From: Pseudomonas argentinensis
Lineage (GTDB): Bacteria; Pseudomonadota; Gammaproteobacteria; Pseudomonadales; Pseudomonadaceae
Length of the DNA: 64,000 nucleotides
NCBI RefSeq assembly: GCF_001839655.2
Contig: NZ_CP056087.1
Span: 1,612,001 to 1,676,000 of the forward strand
Direction: 5' to 3'
This document shows, one piece after another, positions 9,477 through 21,814 of the stretch. Within the stretch, counting starts at the first letter, position 1. Each line of letters starts with the position of its first letter. Below the pieces are notes generated by a model that had not been told where the DNA came from, did no database searches, and was given only the letters and a program-made list of their open reading frames with translations. The position numbers were made by a program, and so were the translations under genes.

Positions 9477-10226
9477 ATGGCATCCGTTCTGGTCGCCGCC
9501 CAGTGTGCGGTTCGCGCTGGTGACCTCGAGGCCAACCTGGCCACCCATAGGGTTTTCATGCAGCACGCCGCCGAGTCGGGTGCCACGCTGCTGGTCTTTC
9601 CCGAGCTGTCGCTGACCGGCTATGAGCCCACCCTGGCCCTTGATCTGGCGCAGACGCCCGAGAGTGCCCTGTTCGACCCCTTGCGGCGTCTCGCCAGGGA
9701 GGCGGGGATGACCACGGTGGTCGGTGTGCCGCTACGCGTGCCGGGCCGCGACAAGCCGCAAATCGCCGCCTGCATCCTGCAGGCCGATGGCGCGCTGGCC
9801 TTCTACACCAAACAGTACCTGCATGGCGGTGAGGAGCGCTTCTTCTCCCCGGGCCAGGGAGGCGAATTGCTGCCTATCGGAGATCAGCTGGTGGCCCTGT
9901 CGGTGTGCGCCGATTTCAGTCACGCCGAGCACCCGGCGCGGGCTGCGGCGGGTGGCGCTCGGGTGTACGCCGCCAGTGTGCTGATCGGCGAAGCTGGTTA
10001 TGGCCATGACAGTGCCTTGCTGCTGGGCCATGCGCAGCGCCATGGCATGGCGGTGCTGATGGCCAATCACGGCGGCCCCACGGGAGGCTGGGCAGCAGCA
10101 GGGCGCAGTGCCTTCTGGGATGAGCAGGGGCATTGCGTGGCCCAGGCGGGCGGTGCGGGCAACCGTCTGCTGGTCATTACCGGGCAGCCGCAGGAATGGT
10201 GCGGGCGAGAGGTCGTGTTGGGGTAA
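9477..10226 (+). CDS. Carbon-nitrogen hydrolase (nitrilase superfamily)
   Basis: A 249-residue amidase-type hydrolase of unknown substrate. The superfamily Glu-Lys-Cys triad is visible: Glu43 in FPELSLTGYEP, Lys112 in YTKQYL and Cys144 in SVCADFSH. The chosen ATG has a GGAG site eight bases upstream; a longer frame adds 25 residues unlike the family. It stands alone between the pnp terminator and a convergent dolP cluster. No nearby gene suggests the substrate, so deaminated glutathione, an omega-amide or another amide are all possible. Confidence 0.85.
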   Translation: MASVLVAAQCAVRAGDLEANLATHRVFMQHAAESGATLLVFPELSLTGYEPTLALDLAQTPESALFDPLRRLAREAGMTTVVGVPLRVPGRDKPQIAACILQADGALAFYTKQYLHGGEERFFSPGQGGELLPIGDQLVALSVCADFSHAEHPARAAAGGARVYAASVLIGEAGYGHDSALLLGHAQRHGMAVLMANHGGPTGGWAAAGRSAFWDEQGHCVAQAGGAGNRLLVITGQPQEWCGREVVLG

Positions 10227-10256
10227 GGCAAGCGGCCGTTCGCTGCGTAGCAAAAA

Positions 10257-10289
10257 AAACGCCAGTCAGGCGCTGCCTGGCTGGCGTTT
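10257..10289. terminator. Bidirectional terminator between nitrilase gene and dolP
   Basis: A 15-bp stem with one G:T pair (10257-10271 with 10275-10289) carries AAAC on the left and GTTT on the right, preceded by an A-run. It can therefore terminate the plus-strand nitrilase gene and the minus-strand dolP operon. Confidence 0.8.
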
Positions 10290-10310
10290 CTTCGTCGAGC
10301 CAAACCGTGA

Positions 10311-11452
<1,142 letters not shown>

Positions 11453-11536
11453 CTATAACGAGGCCTCGGCCCGTGGGGCGCGCGGCGCTGTCGTTGGAAA
11501 CGGCGGTGGACCAGCGTATCGCAGCGAGCCTGGGCT

Positions 11537-11935
11537 TCAACTGTCGAAAGCGTTTCTGATCCATTCCAGTGATGCGGGTCTGCCATGGCCTACGGCTATG
11601 ACATCGAAACGGCAGGGATGTTTGGCCCAGCGCTTCTCCTGTTGCAGAAATTGCATGGCCGTGGCGATCAGCTTGTCACGCTTGCGCCTGTCGACGCTCT
11701 CGACCGCACCACCCCAGGCACTGTGCTTGCGGTAGCGCACTTCGGCGAATACTACTGTATCGCCATCGAGCATGACCAGATCGAGTTCGCCACGCTGACC
11801 GCGCCAGTTCTGGCAGATCAGGCGCAGGCCATGGCTCTGCAGATGCTCGCAGGCGAGGGCTTCGGCCGCTCGCCCGCTGACATGGCGCGGATCGTCACTC
11901 AATGTTGCTTTCGGGCAGGCGCTGGACCTGGCCAT
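11537..11935 (-). CDS. yraN: YraN family (UPF0102) putative endonuclease-like protein
   Basis: A small protein with the restriction-endonuclease-like fold of the UPF0102 family; the biological role is unknown. Conserved pieces are GRAAEALACEHL, NWRGQRGELDLVM (acidic residues of the putative active site) and VVFAEVRYRKH. As given, it starts inside the end of lpoA with a 41-base overlap and has 132 residues. A TTG codon at 11902, overlapping the lpoA stop by eight bases, would give a 121-residue form closer to the family N-terminus and is a credible alternative start. Confidence 0.85.
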   Translation of the reverse strand: MARSSACPKATLSDDPRHVSGRAAEALACEHLQSHGLRLICQNWRGQRGELDLVMLDGDTVVFAEVRYRKHSAWGGAVESVDRRKRDKLIATAMQFLQQEKRWAKHPCRFDVIAVGHGRPASLEWIRNAFDS

Positions 11936-13652
11936 TGCTGAACTGCGCCCAGGGCAGCCGGCGCTCGACGCGCTGCGCGGCGTTCAGGCTCAGGTTGCCG
12001 GACAGGCCTTCGACGCGGCTGTCGGGCAGGGTCTTGAGCTGGTCGAGGCGCGGCGCCAGGCGGAAGGCATCCACGCCCATGGCGTACAGGCGGCCCAGGC
12101 TGCCGCCGGCCTGTGGCCACTGGCTGTTGACCTGTTGGCGCAGTGGGTCGTTGGCATCCAGCAACCACGGCGTTTCGCAGAAGCGGATACCGTCCAGGTC
12201 GCGGTACTGGGCCGCGCTCATGCTGCCGCTGAACAGGTGCGAGGTGGCGTACACCGGAACGTCGCCGGCGTACTGGTAGGCCAGGGTCGGCTTGATCTGC
12301 TGAGCCTGTTGCGGCGTGGCGGCGAGGAAGATGAAGTCCACGTCCTGGCGGCGCGAGGTGCCGTTGACCTGCAGCAGGCGGGCGACCTGGCTGGCCATGT
12401 CCACCGGCTGGTCGATCTGCTCGGCACCGAGGAAGGTGCCGCCGGCGGCTTGCCAGCTCTGACGGAAGGCGTCCAGTACGCGATTGCCCCAGTCGCCCTT
12501 GGGTACCAGGGCGACGGCGTTGCGCATGCCATCGGCCCAGGCGCGGCGAGCGACTTCGCGGGCCTCGTCCTCGGCGGCCAGGCCGAACTGGAACAGCTGG
12601 GCCGGGTTCTTGGCGCCCGGCTCGGCATAGTTCAGGGCCAGAGTGGTGATCGGCAGCTGGTCGCGGTTACCCAGCTGGGTGACCAGGTTCTTTTCCAGTG
12701 GGCCGATCACCAGCTCCACGCCATCGGCCTGGGCCTGGCGATAGAAGTCGTCCAGGGAAGTCAGGCGGGCGCTGTCGTACAGCTGGATCTGCGGTGGTTT
12801 CTCGCCGGCCTGCTGGGCCTGGTAATGGGCCGCCAGGAAGCCATCGCGCAGGGCGCGCGATACCGAGGCCAGCTGGCCTTCCTGGGGCAGCAGCAGGGCG
12901 ATCTTCTCCAGCGGCTTGCTGGACAGCGCGCGCAGGTCGGCAAGGGCCTTGGGCAATTGCTTGGCCGCCGGATGGTTGGGGTGCTGGGCCAGCCAGTTGT
13001 CGATGGCGTCCTGCTGCTGCTTGAGCGTGCCGACGGTTTTCGCCACCCGGGCCAGGGACAGCCAGCCAGCCAGGTCGGCGTCGTCGGCGGTCGGGGCCGG
13101 CTCGGCCGGCAGGTTGCTGACCAGGCTCCAGATGTGGTCCTGATTGCGCTGCGCCTCGTCGCCACTCAGCAGCGGGGCTATAAACACGCGCTCGCGGGCG
13201 GCGGCGAGCACCTGGCCGTCCTTCTCCAGGGCGTTGGCGCGGGCCAGCTGGGTGCGCGTCTGTTGCTCGACCGGCAGTTCGCCGAGGCGGTCGAGGCTGG
13301 GGTGGGCCAGGGCGCCGAGGGCGGCCTTGGCATCGTTACGCGCCAGGGCCAGTTCGGCCTTGAGGGTGCTGGCGTAGATCTGCTGCGCCGGCTTGAGCAG
13401 TTGCAGGTCGACCTGCCCGAGAATGCTCTCGGCGCGTTGCGCGTTGCCCTGCTTGGCGGCCAGGTCGGCGGCCGAGAGGCGCAGCAACTGGGCGTCTTCG
13501 CTCTGGCTGGTGCCGGCTTGCTGGAGCATCTGCTCCACGCTGGCCTGGGGCGTGCGGGGCAGTTCGCCGAGGTTCGAGGAAGGCGAGCTGCTGCAGGCAA
13601 CGAGCAGGCCGGCTAGGCAGAGTGCAGAGAGCGGACGCAGGCAGGCAATCAT
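11895..13652 (-). CDS. lpoA: Penicillin-binding protein activator LpoA
   Basis: A 585-residue outer-membrane lipoprotein that reaches through the periplasm to stimulate the glycosyltransferase/transpeptidase PBP1a. The signal peptide ends in a lipobox (LAGLLVAC), followed by a TPR-like N-terminal half and a C-terminal periplasmic-binding-protein fold beginning around KIALLLPQEGQLASVSRALRDGF. The chosen ATG gives MIACLRPLSALCL; eleven extra residues would spoil the signal peptide. It is the first gene of the minus-strand cluster and divergent from rsmI, as in E. coli. Confidence 0.93.
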   Translation of the reverse strand: MIACLRPLSALCLAGLLVACSSSPSSNLGELPRTPQASVEQMLQQAGTSQSEDAQLLRLSAADLAAKQGNAQRAESILGQVDLQLLKPAQQIYASTLKAELALARNDAKAALGALAHPSLDRLGELPVEQQTRTQLARANALEKDGQVLAAARERVFIAPLLSGDEAQRNQDHIWSLVSNLPAEPAPTADDADLAGWLSLARVAKTVGTLKQQQDAIDNWLAQHPNHPAAKQLPKALADLRALSSKPLEKIALLLPQEGQLASVSRALRDGFLAAHYQAQQAGEKPPQIQLYDSARLTSLDDFYRQAQADGVELVIGPLEKNLVTQLGNRDQLPITTLALNYAEPGAKNPAQLFQFGLAAEDEAREVARRAWADGMRNAVALVPKGDWGNRVLDAFRQSWQAAGGTFLGAEQIDQPVDMASQVARLLQVNGTSRRQDVDFIFLAATPQQAQQIKPTLAYQYAGDVPVYATSHLFSGSMSAAQYRDLDGIRFCETPWLLDANDPLRQQVNSQWPQAGGSLGRLYAMGVDAFRLAPRLDQLKTLPDSRVEGLSGNLSLNAAQRVERRLPWAQFSNGQVQRLPESNIE

Positions 13653-13839
13653 GTAAGCGATTCCGGTTCTTGAGCAAATGAGCACGGGATTGTACCCAAG
13701 GCACCGCCTTGGCGCGACGATGAAGGTGTTAACCGGTACGCAGAGGTCGCAGCTGCTCCCGTGCCGGCGACGGGTTTCCGCCTTGGCGGTTCGCTCGCGT
13801 TACAATGGCGGCTTTCCAGCTATTAGAAGAGGCATTGCC

Positions 13840-14706
13840 GTGATCGCTAATGACGCACCCCGATCCGCCACGGGCACCCTGTTCGTGGTGGCGACGCCCA
13901 TTGGCAATCTCGACGACCTCAGTGCCCGGGCATTGAAGGTGCTTGGTGATGTGGCGCTGATCGCTGCCGAAGACACCCGGCACTCGGCGCGGCTGATGCA
14001 GCACTTCGGCATCGGTACGCCGCTGGCAGCCTGCCACGAGCACAACGAGCGTGACGAGGGCAATCGCTTCATCGAGCGCTTGCTGGCGGGTGACGATGTA
14101 GCGCTGATTTCCGATGCGGGCACGCCGCTGATCTCCGATCCCGGCTACCACCTGGTGCGCCAGGCGCGAGCCGCCGGGATTCGCGTGGTGCCGGTGCCCG
14201 GCGCCTGTGCGTTGATTGCCGCCCTGTCGGCTGCCGGCCTGCCGTCCGATCGCTTCGTCTTCGAAGGCTTTCTGCCGGCCAAGTCCGTGGGGCGGCGGGC
14301 GCGTCTCGAGCGGGTTCGCGAGGAGCCGCGCACGCTGATCTTCTATGAAGCGCCCCATCGTATCCTCGAGTGCCTGCAGGACATGCGCGAGGTATTCGGT
14401 GGCGAGCGCCAGGCGCTGCTGGCCCGGGAGCTGACCAAGACCTTCGAAACCCTGCAGGGTATGCCGCTCGAGCAGTTGTGCGAGTGGGTGGCGGGCGATG
14501 CCAATCAGCAGCGCGGCGAATGCGTGGTGCTGGTGGCGGGTTGGCAGGCGCCCGACGATGAAGCGGCGGTGAGTGTCGAGGCGCTGCGCGTGCTCGATCT
14601 GCTGCTTGCCGAAATGCCCCTCAAGCGTGCGGCAGCACTGGCGGCGCAGATCACCGGGGTGCGCAAGAACCTGCTCTATCAGGCTGCCCTGGAGCGCCAG
14701 AGGTGA
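13840..14706 (+). CDS. rsmI: 16S rRNA (cytidine(1402)-2'-O)-methyltransferase RsmI
   Basis: A 288-residue SAM-dependent methyltransferase of the tetrapyrrole-methylase fold that 2'-O-methylates C1402 in the decoding centre. The core begins GTLFVVATPIGNLDDLSARAL, with the EDTRHSARLM segment and SDAGTPLISDPGY characteristic of the family. The GTG start has an AGAAGAGG site upstream; the longer upstream frame lies in the promoter region, where a TACAAT -10-like hexamer (about 13802-13807) is seen. Its substrate partner RsmH is encoded 2 kb downstream. Confidence 0.95.
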   Translation: MIANDAPRSATGTLFVVATPIGNLDDLSARALKVLGDVALIAAEDTRHSARLMQHFGIGTPLAACHEHNERDEGNRFIERLLAGDDVALISDAGTPLISDPGYHLVRQARAAGIRVVPVPGACALIAALSAAGLPSDRFVFEGFLPAKSVGRRARLERVREEPRTLIFYEAPHRILECLQDMREVFGGERQALLARELTKTFETLQGMPLEQLCEWVAGDANQQRGECVVLVAGWQAPDDEAAVSVEALRVLDLLLAEMPLKRAAALAAQITGVRKNLLYQAALERQR

Positions 14707-14890
14707 GTGGACGCCATAAGCTGCTAGCCACAAGAAAAAACGGAGGTGGGCGCACGATCGGCGGGGCGAATTTATCCAAGGGGCGCCGCCGGGGTTCAGA
14801 TGATCGCGAATGAATTCGCGTCCACAGACACTTTGGCGCTTTTGTTCTGGCTTGAAGCTTGTAGCTTGCCGCCTGCCTCTTTGTTACCCT
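14707..14890. repeat. Intergenic repeat fragments between rsmI and rnpB
   Basis: This stretch holds no gene. It contains a short REP-like palindrome, CGCGAA (14805-14810) with TTCGCG (14815-14820), followed by TCCACAG, and AAGCT/TTGTAGCTTG-type words (14851-14868) that recur in the 60.5-kb repeat element. These look like interspersed pseudomonad repeats. The rnpB promoter must lie at its right end; a candidate TTGTAG (14859-14864) is visible but the -10 is poor. Confidence 0.45.
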
Positions 14891-14897
14891 TGTCAGC

Positions 14898-15250
14898 GGA
14901 GAGTCGATCGGACAGTCGCTGCCTTCCATCTGGAAGGGGGAGGAAAGTCCGGGCTCCATAGGGCAGAGTGCCAGGTAACGCCTGGGAGGCGCGAGCCTAC
15001 GGAAAGTGCCACAGAAAACAACCGCCTAAGCGCTTCGGCGCCGGTAAGGGTGAAAAGGTGCGGTAAGAGCGCACCGCACGGCTGGTAACAGTCCGTGGCT
15101 AGGCAAACCCCACTCGGAGCAAGACCAAATAGGGTTCCATTGGCGTGGCCCGCGCTGGAACCGGGTAGGTTGCTAAAGACGTGCAGTGATGTACGTCGTA
15201 GAGGAATGGCTGTCCTCGACAGAACCCGGCTTATAGATCGACTCTCCACC
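14898..15250 (+). ncRNA. rnpB: RNase P RNA (M1 RNA, bacterial type A)
   Basis: The catalytic RNA of RNase P, which removes tRNA 5' leaders. The terminal P1 pairing is GAGTCGATC (14901-14909) with GATCGACTC (15236-15244). The universally conserved P4 region GAGGAAAGTCCGGGC (14940-14954), the GGTAAGGGTGAAAAGGTG segment, ACAGAAAACAACCGCC-like joining sequence and the 3' AGAACCCGGCTTATAGATCG are all present. Ends are estimated to within a few bases. No clear terminator hairpin was seen beyond the 3' end. Confidence 0.95.
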
Positions 15251-15445
15251 TCCTTCTGCTTTCGCTTCATCCCCGCATTTCTAATACCGAAAAAATCTTA
15301 CTCTTAACAAACTACTTTAAGTTCGTTGGGTAGGTTCCTGTATGTGGTTGTTTTTTAGCCATCTTTCCCGCTTTGGGCGCTCGTCCCACATCTCATTTAT
15401 TCGCTAAATCTCCGTTCTATAAGGAATTTTCCGTTCTGACCCGCC

Positions 15446-15475
15446 TTGACGGTGGGGTATGCGCGTTCCTATAGT
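15446..15475 (+). promoter_or_regulatory. Promoter of the dcw cluster (Pmra)
   Basis: TTGACG (15446-15451) and TATAGT (15470-15475) with an 18-base spacer lie about 75 bases before mraZ. This is the only good promoter seen in the 300 AT-richer bases between rnpB and mraZ, which otherwise show no gene. The MraZ boxes begin just after the -10. Confidence 0.75.
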
Positions 15476-15483
15476 GTGCTCCG

Positions 15484-15508
15484 GTGGTAAAAAGTGGCAT
15501 GAAGTGGG
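15484..15508 (+). promoter_or_regulatory. MraZ operator: three direct GTGG boxes
   Basis: GTGGT (15484-15488), GTGGC (15494-15498) and GTGGG (15504-15508) recur with an exact 10-base period immediately downstream of the -10. The arrangement matches the known MraZ binding site, direct TGGG-type repeats spaced by five bases, so MraZ probably autorepresses the cluster from here. Confidence 0.75.
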
Positions 15509-15550
15509 TTTTTTTGGATGCGGATGGCTGAATAAAGGGGAAACGCGATC

Positions 15551-16006
15551 GTGTTTCGCGGAGCTAACGCCATAAGTCTTGACGCCAAGGGGCGGCTCGC
15601 GATGCCAAGTCGGTATCGGGACGAGCTCGTTTCGCGTTCGGCTGGCCAGCTCATCGTCACCATCGATGCCATCGATCCCTGCCTTTGTGTCTACCCCTTG
15701 CCGGAGTGGGAAATCATCGAGAACAAGCTGCGCGAGCTGGCCTCCTTCCGTGAAGAGAACCGCCGCCTGCAACGTCTGCTGATTGGTAATGCCGTCGATC
15801 TCGAGCTGGATGGCAGTGGTCGTTTCCTGGTTCCACCGCGTCTGCGCGAGTACGCCAAGCTGGACAAGCGCGCGATGTTGGTGGGGCAGCTCAATAAATT
15901 TCAACTGTGGGACGAGGATTCCTGGAATGCCGTGGCCGATGCCGATCTGGCCGCCATCAAACAACCGGGTGCTCTTTCCGATGACCTTCGTGACCTGATT
16001 CTGTGA
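15551..16006 (+). CDS. mraZ: Transcriptional regulator MraZ
   Basis: A 151-residue AbrB-fold DNA-binding protein forming ring oligomers. It contains two SpoVT/MraZ repeats: [21 protein letters not shown] near the N-terminus and [23 protein letters not shown] near residue 80. It is the first gene of the division and cell-wall cluster and in E. coli represses that cluster. The GTG start gives [15 protein letters not shown]. The stop overlaps the putative GTG start of rsmH. Confidence 0.95.
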   Translation: MFRGANAISLDAKGRLAMPSRYRDELVSRSAGQLIVTIDAIDPCLCVYPLPEWEIIENKLRELASFREENRRLQRLLIGNAVDLELDGSGRFLVPPRLREYAKLDKRAMLVGQLNKFQLWDEDSWNAVADADLAAIKQPGALSDDLRDLIL

Positions 16007-16946
16007 ACATGACCGCTACCTTCCGCCATATCACCGTGTTGCTCGAGGAAGCCGTTGCGGCGCTCTCGCTGCGCGCCGACGGCTGCTATGTGGACGGCAC
16101 GTTCGGGCGGGGAGGACATAGCCGGCTGATCCTGGAGAGGATCGGTCCAGGCGGTCGCTTGCTGGGGTTCGACAAGGACCCTCTCGCAATCGCGACAGGA
16201 AATACGCTGGCGGCCGAAGACGGCCGCTTTGTCGTTGTGCAGCGCAGCTTTGCGGAACTTGGTGATGAGCTCGCTGTCCGCGGCCTTGCCGGTCAGGTCA
16301 GCGGCATTCTGCTGGATCTGGGCGTGTCCTCGCCGCAGCTCGATGACGCCGAGCGCGGCTTCAGCTTTCTCCATGACGGCCCGCTGGACATGCGCATGGA
16401 TCCCTCGCGGGGCGTCAGCGCTGCGCAGTTCATTGCCAGCGCCGATGAAGACGAGATCGCCCGGGTATTCAAGGAATACGGTGAAGAGCGTTTCGCCAAG
16501 CGCATGGCGCGCGCCGTGGTGGCCCGCCGCCAGGAGCAGCCGTTCGAGCGCACCGCCGACCTGGCGCAGGTGCTGACCGTGGCCAATCCCGCCTGGGAGA
16601 AAGGCAAGAACCCGGCGACCCGCGCGTTCCAGGGCCTGCGCATTCACGTCAACAATGAGCTGGGCGACCTGCAGCGCGGCCTCGACGCCGCGCTGGAAAA
16701 CCTCGAAGTAGGCGGTCGTCTGGTGGTGATCAGCTTCCATTCCCTGGAAGACCGCATCGTCAAGCAGTTCATGCGCAAGCACGCCAAGGGCGAGATGGAC
16801 AAGCTGCCCCGTGACCTGCCCATCATTCCAAAGGCCTTCGAGCCGCGCCTGAAACTGATCGGCAAGCCGCAGTTCGCCTCCGAGGCCGAGCTCAAGGCCA
16901 ACCCACGCTCGCGCAGCGCGGTCATGCGCGTCGCGGAGAAACTGCG

Positions 16947-16950
<4 letters not shown>
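16003..16950 (+). CDS. rsmH: 16S rRNA (cytosine(1402)-N4)-methyltransferase RsmH
   Basis: A 315-residue SAM-dependent methyltransferase that N4-methylates C1402, the same nucleotide modified by RsmI. Motifs: [15 protein letters not shown] (SAM-binding loop), [34 protein letters not shown] and [14 protein letters not shown]. The GTG overlapping the mraZ stop is used; an ATG six bases later is an equally possible start. The 3' end overlaps ftsL by four bases (ATGA). Confidence 0.96.
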
Positions 16951-18978
<2,028 letters not shown>

Positions 18979-18979
<1 letters not shown>

Positions 18980-20442
18980 TGCCCATGCCATTGAACCAGT
19001 TGTTGCCCCAGGCGAGCAGCGGCGTGCTGATCCGTGAACTGACTCTCGACAGCCGCCAGGTGCGTCCCGGTGACCTGTTCCTTGCCGTGCCCGGCACTCG
19101 CCAGGACGGCCGCGTGCATATCGCCGATGCGATTTCCCGTGGCGCCGCCGCGGTTGCCTATGAAGTCGACGGCTCGCTGCCGATGAGCGCCGAAAGCGCC
19201 GAACTGGTCGCCATCAAGGGGCTGGCAGGGCAGCTCTCGGCCATCGCCGGGCGCTTTTACGGCGAGCCGAGTCGTGGCCTGCACATGGTTGGCATCACCG
19301 GCACCAACGGCAAGACCAGCGTCAGCCAGCTGCTGGCCCAGGCCCTGGACCTGCTCGGCGAGCCGTGCGGCATCGTCGGTACCCTTGGCAACGGCTTCTA
19401 CGGTGCGCTGGCCCAGGGTCTGCACACCACGCCGGATCCGATCGGCGTGCAGGCGACCCTGGCCGGGCTGAAGAAGAACGGCGCACGGGCGATCGCCATG
19501 GAGGTGTCCTCCCATGGCCTGCACCAGGGCCGGGTTGCCGCGCTGGATTTCGACGTGGCGGTGTTCACCAACCTGTCGCGCGATCACCTCGATTACCACG
19601 GTTCGATGGAGGCCTATCAGGCAGCCAAGGCTGCACTGTTCGCCTGGCCGAGCCTGCGTGGCCGGGTGATCAACCTGGACGACGCCATGGGCCGCGAACT
19701 GGCTGCCCAGGAGCGCGAGTCGCGGCTGATCGGCTACAGCCTGCAGGATTCGAGCGCCTATCTGTTCTGCCGCGATATCCATTTCGATGACCAGGGCGTG
19801 CGCGCCACGCTGGTCACCCCACGTGGCGAGGGCAGCCTGCGCAGCGCGCTGCTGGGGCGCTTCAACCTCAGCAACCTGCTGGCCGTGGTGGGTGCGCTGG
19901 TGGCCATGGATTACCCGCTGGACGAAATTCTCAAGGTGCTGCCGCGTCTGCAGGGGCCGATCGGCCGCATGCAGCGCCTGGGCGGCCAGCAGGCCCCGCT
20001 GGTGGTGGTCGACTACGCCCACACCCCGGACGCGCTGGAGCAGGTGCTGGGTGCACTGCGCCCCCACGTCACGGGGCGCCTGCTGTGCCTGTTCGGCTGC
20101 GGGGGCGACCGTGATCGCGGCAAGCGTCCGCTGATGGCCGAAGTGGTCGAGCGCCTCGCCGACGCCGCCCTGGTCACCGACGACAACCCACGCAGCGAGT
20201 CGCCCGCGCAGATCTTCGACGACATTCGTGCGGGTTTCGGCAACGCCGGGCAGGTGCGCTTCCTGCACGGCCGCGGCACCGCGATCGCCCAGCTGATTGG
20301 CGAAGCCCAGGTGGGCGACGTGGTCGTACTGGCCGGCAAGGGCCATGAGGATTACCAGGAAATTGACGGCGTGCGTCAGCCGTTTTCCGATCTGCAGGAG
20401 GCCGGTCGTGCACTGGCCGCATGGGAGGCGGCACATGCTTAA
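18979..20442 (+). CDS. murE: UDP-MurNAc-L-Ala-D-Glu:meso-diaminopimelate ligase MurE
   Basis: A 487-residue cytoplasmic Mur ligase adding the third residue of the stem peptide. The ATP-binding loop is GITGTNGKTSVSQLLAQAL. The region DNPRSESPAQIF contains the DNPR motif typical of meso-diaminopimelate-specific MurE. The ATG overlaps the ftsI stop by one base; an ATG two codons later is possible. The stop overlaps the murF start by eight bases. Confidence 0.97.
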
Positions 20443-21814
20443 GGCGTTACGGTTGAGCGAAGTGGCCGGCGCCCTGAGCGCCCGCCTGGTAGGCGACGAC
20501 TGCGCCTTTGCGGCCGTCAGCACCGACAGCCGCAGCATCGTGCCGGGCCAACTGTTCGTCGCCCTGAGCGGCCCGCGTTTCGATGGGCACGACTACCTGG
20601 CCCAGGTCGCCGCCAAGGGTGCCGTCGCGGCGCTGGTGGCGCGCGAGGTCGCGGACGTCGACCTGCCGCAGCTGGTGGTGGCCGATACCACCCTGGCCCT
20701 CGGCCAGTTGGGCGCACTCAATCGCCAGGCCTACGGTGGCCTGCTGGCCGCCGTGACCGGCTCCAGCGGCAAGACCACCGTCAAGGAAATGCTCGCCGCC
20801 ATCCTGCGCGCGGCCTGTGCCCAGGACGGCGGCGCGGTGCTGGCGACCCGCGGCAACCTGAACAACCAGCTGGGCGTACCGCTGACCCTGCTGGAGCTGG
20901 GCCCGGAGCATACCGGCGCGGTCATCGAACTGGGCGCCTCGGGTATCGGCGAGATCGCCTACACCGTCGGCCTGACCAAACCGCAGGTGGCCATCATTAC
21001 CAATGCCGGCAATGCCCATGTGGGTGAGTTCGGTGGCCCCGAGAACATCGTGCTGGCCAAGGGCGAGATCCTCGAAGGCCTGGGCGAGGCCGGCATTGCC
21101 GTGCTCAACCGTGACGACCTGGCCTTCGAGCGCTGGGTCGAGCGTGCCGCCGGTCGCCGCATACTGAGCTTCGCCCTGCGTGACAGCCGCGCCGATTTCC
21201 ATGCCCTCGAGCTGAGCCGCGATCCCCGTGGTTGCCCGGCATTCACCTTGTTCTGCCACGAGGGCCAGGCTCGCGTGCAGCTGAATCTGCTCGGTGAGCA
21301 CAACGTGGCCAATGCACTGGCCGCCGCTGCGGCTGCCCATGCCCTGGCGGTACCGCTGGTGGCCATCAAGAACGGCCTGGAAAGCCTGCTGCCGGTCAAG
21401 GGCCGGGCCGTGGCGCAACTGGCGCGCAACGGCGCCCGGGTCATCGACGACACCTATAACGCCAACCCCGCTTCGATCTGCGCGGCCATCGACATCCTCG
21501 CCGGTTTCTCCGGTCGCAAGGTACTGGTGCTGGGCGATATCGGCGAGCTGGGCGCCTGGTCGGAGCAGGGTCACCGCGACGTCGGCGCCTACGCAGTCGG
21601 CAAGGCCGATGTGCTCTATGCGGTCGGCCCGCAGATGAAACACGCCGTGCAGGCCTTTGGCGCCGGAGGCCGGCATTTCGCCGATCAGGCCGCGCTGATC
21701 GACGCGGTACGCGCCGAGCCCGGCGACAGCACCATTCTAATTAAAGGTTCACGCAGCGCCGCGATGGAAAACGTCGTCGCCGCGCTGTGTGGCGACAGTG
21801 GGGAGAGTCACTAA
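20435..21814 (+). CDS. murF: UDP-MurNAc-tripeptide:D-alanyl-D-alanine ligase MurF
   Basis: A 459-residue Mur ligase that adds D-Ala-D-Ala, the product of DdlB encoded later in the cluster. The ATP loop is VTGSSGKTTVKEMLAAIL, with TRGNLNNQLGVPLTLLEL and the C-terminal DDTYNANPASICAAIDIL segment. The start was placed at the ATG overlapping the murE stop, giving MLKALRLSEVAGAL. A much longer upstream frame overlaps murE. The stop directly abuts mraY. Confidence 0.96.
   Translation: MLKALRLSEVAGALSARLVGDDCAFAAVSTDSRSIVPGQLFVALSGPRFDGHDYLAQVAAKGAVAALVAREVADVDLPQLVVADTTLALGQLGALNRQAYGGLLAAVTGSSGKTTVKEMLAAILRAACAQDGGAVLATRGNLNNQLGVPLTLLELGPEHTGAVIELGASGIGEIAYTVGLTKPQVAIITNAGNAHVGEFGGPENIVLAKGEILEGLGEAGIAVLNRDDLAFERWVERAAGRRILSFALRDSRADFHALELSRDPRGCPAFTLFCHEGQARVQLNLLGEHNVANALAAAAAAHALAVPLVAIKNGLESLLPVKGRAVAQLARNGARVIDDTYNANPASICAAIDILAGFSGRKVLVLGDIGELGAWSEQGHRDVGAYAVGKADVLYAVGPQMKHAVQAFGAGGRHFADQAALIDAVRAEPGDSTILIKGSRSAAMENVVAALCGDSGESH

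Noticed and set aside
14810..15307. Short open frames within and around rnpB
   Set aside because: They fall in the RNase P RNA, whose conserved cores and terminal pairing explain the sequence.
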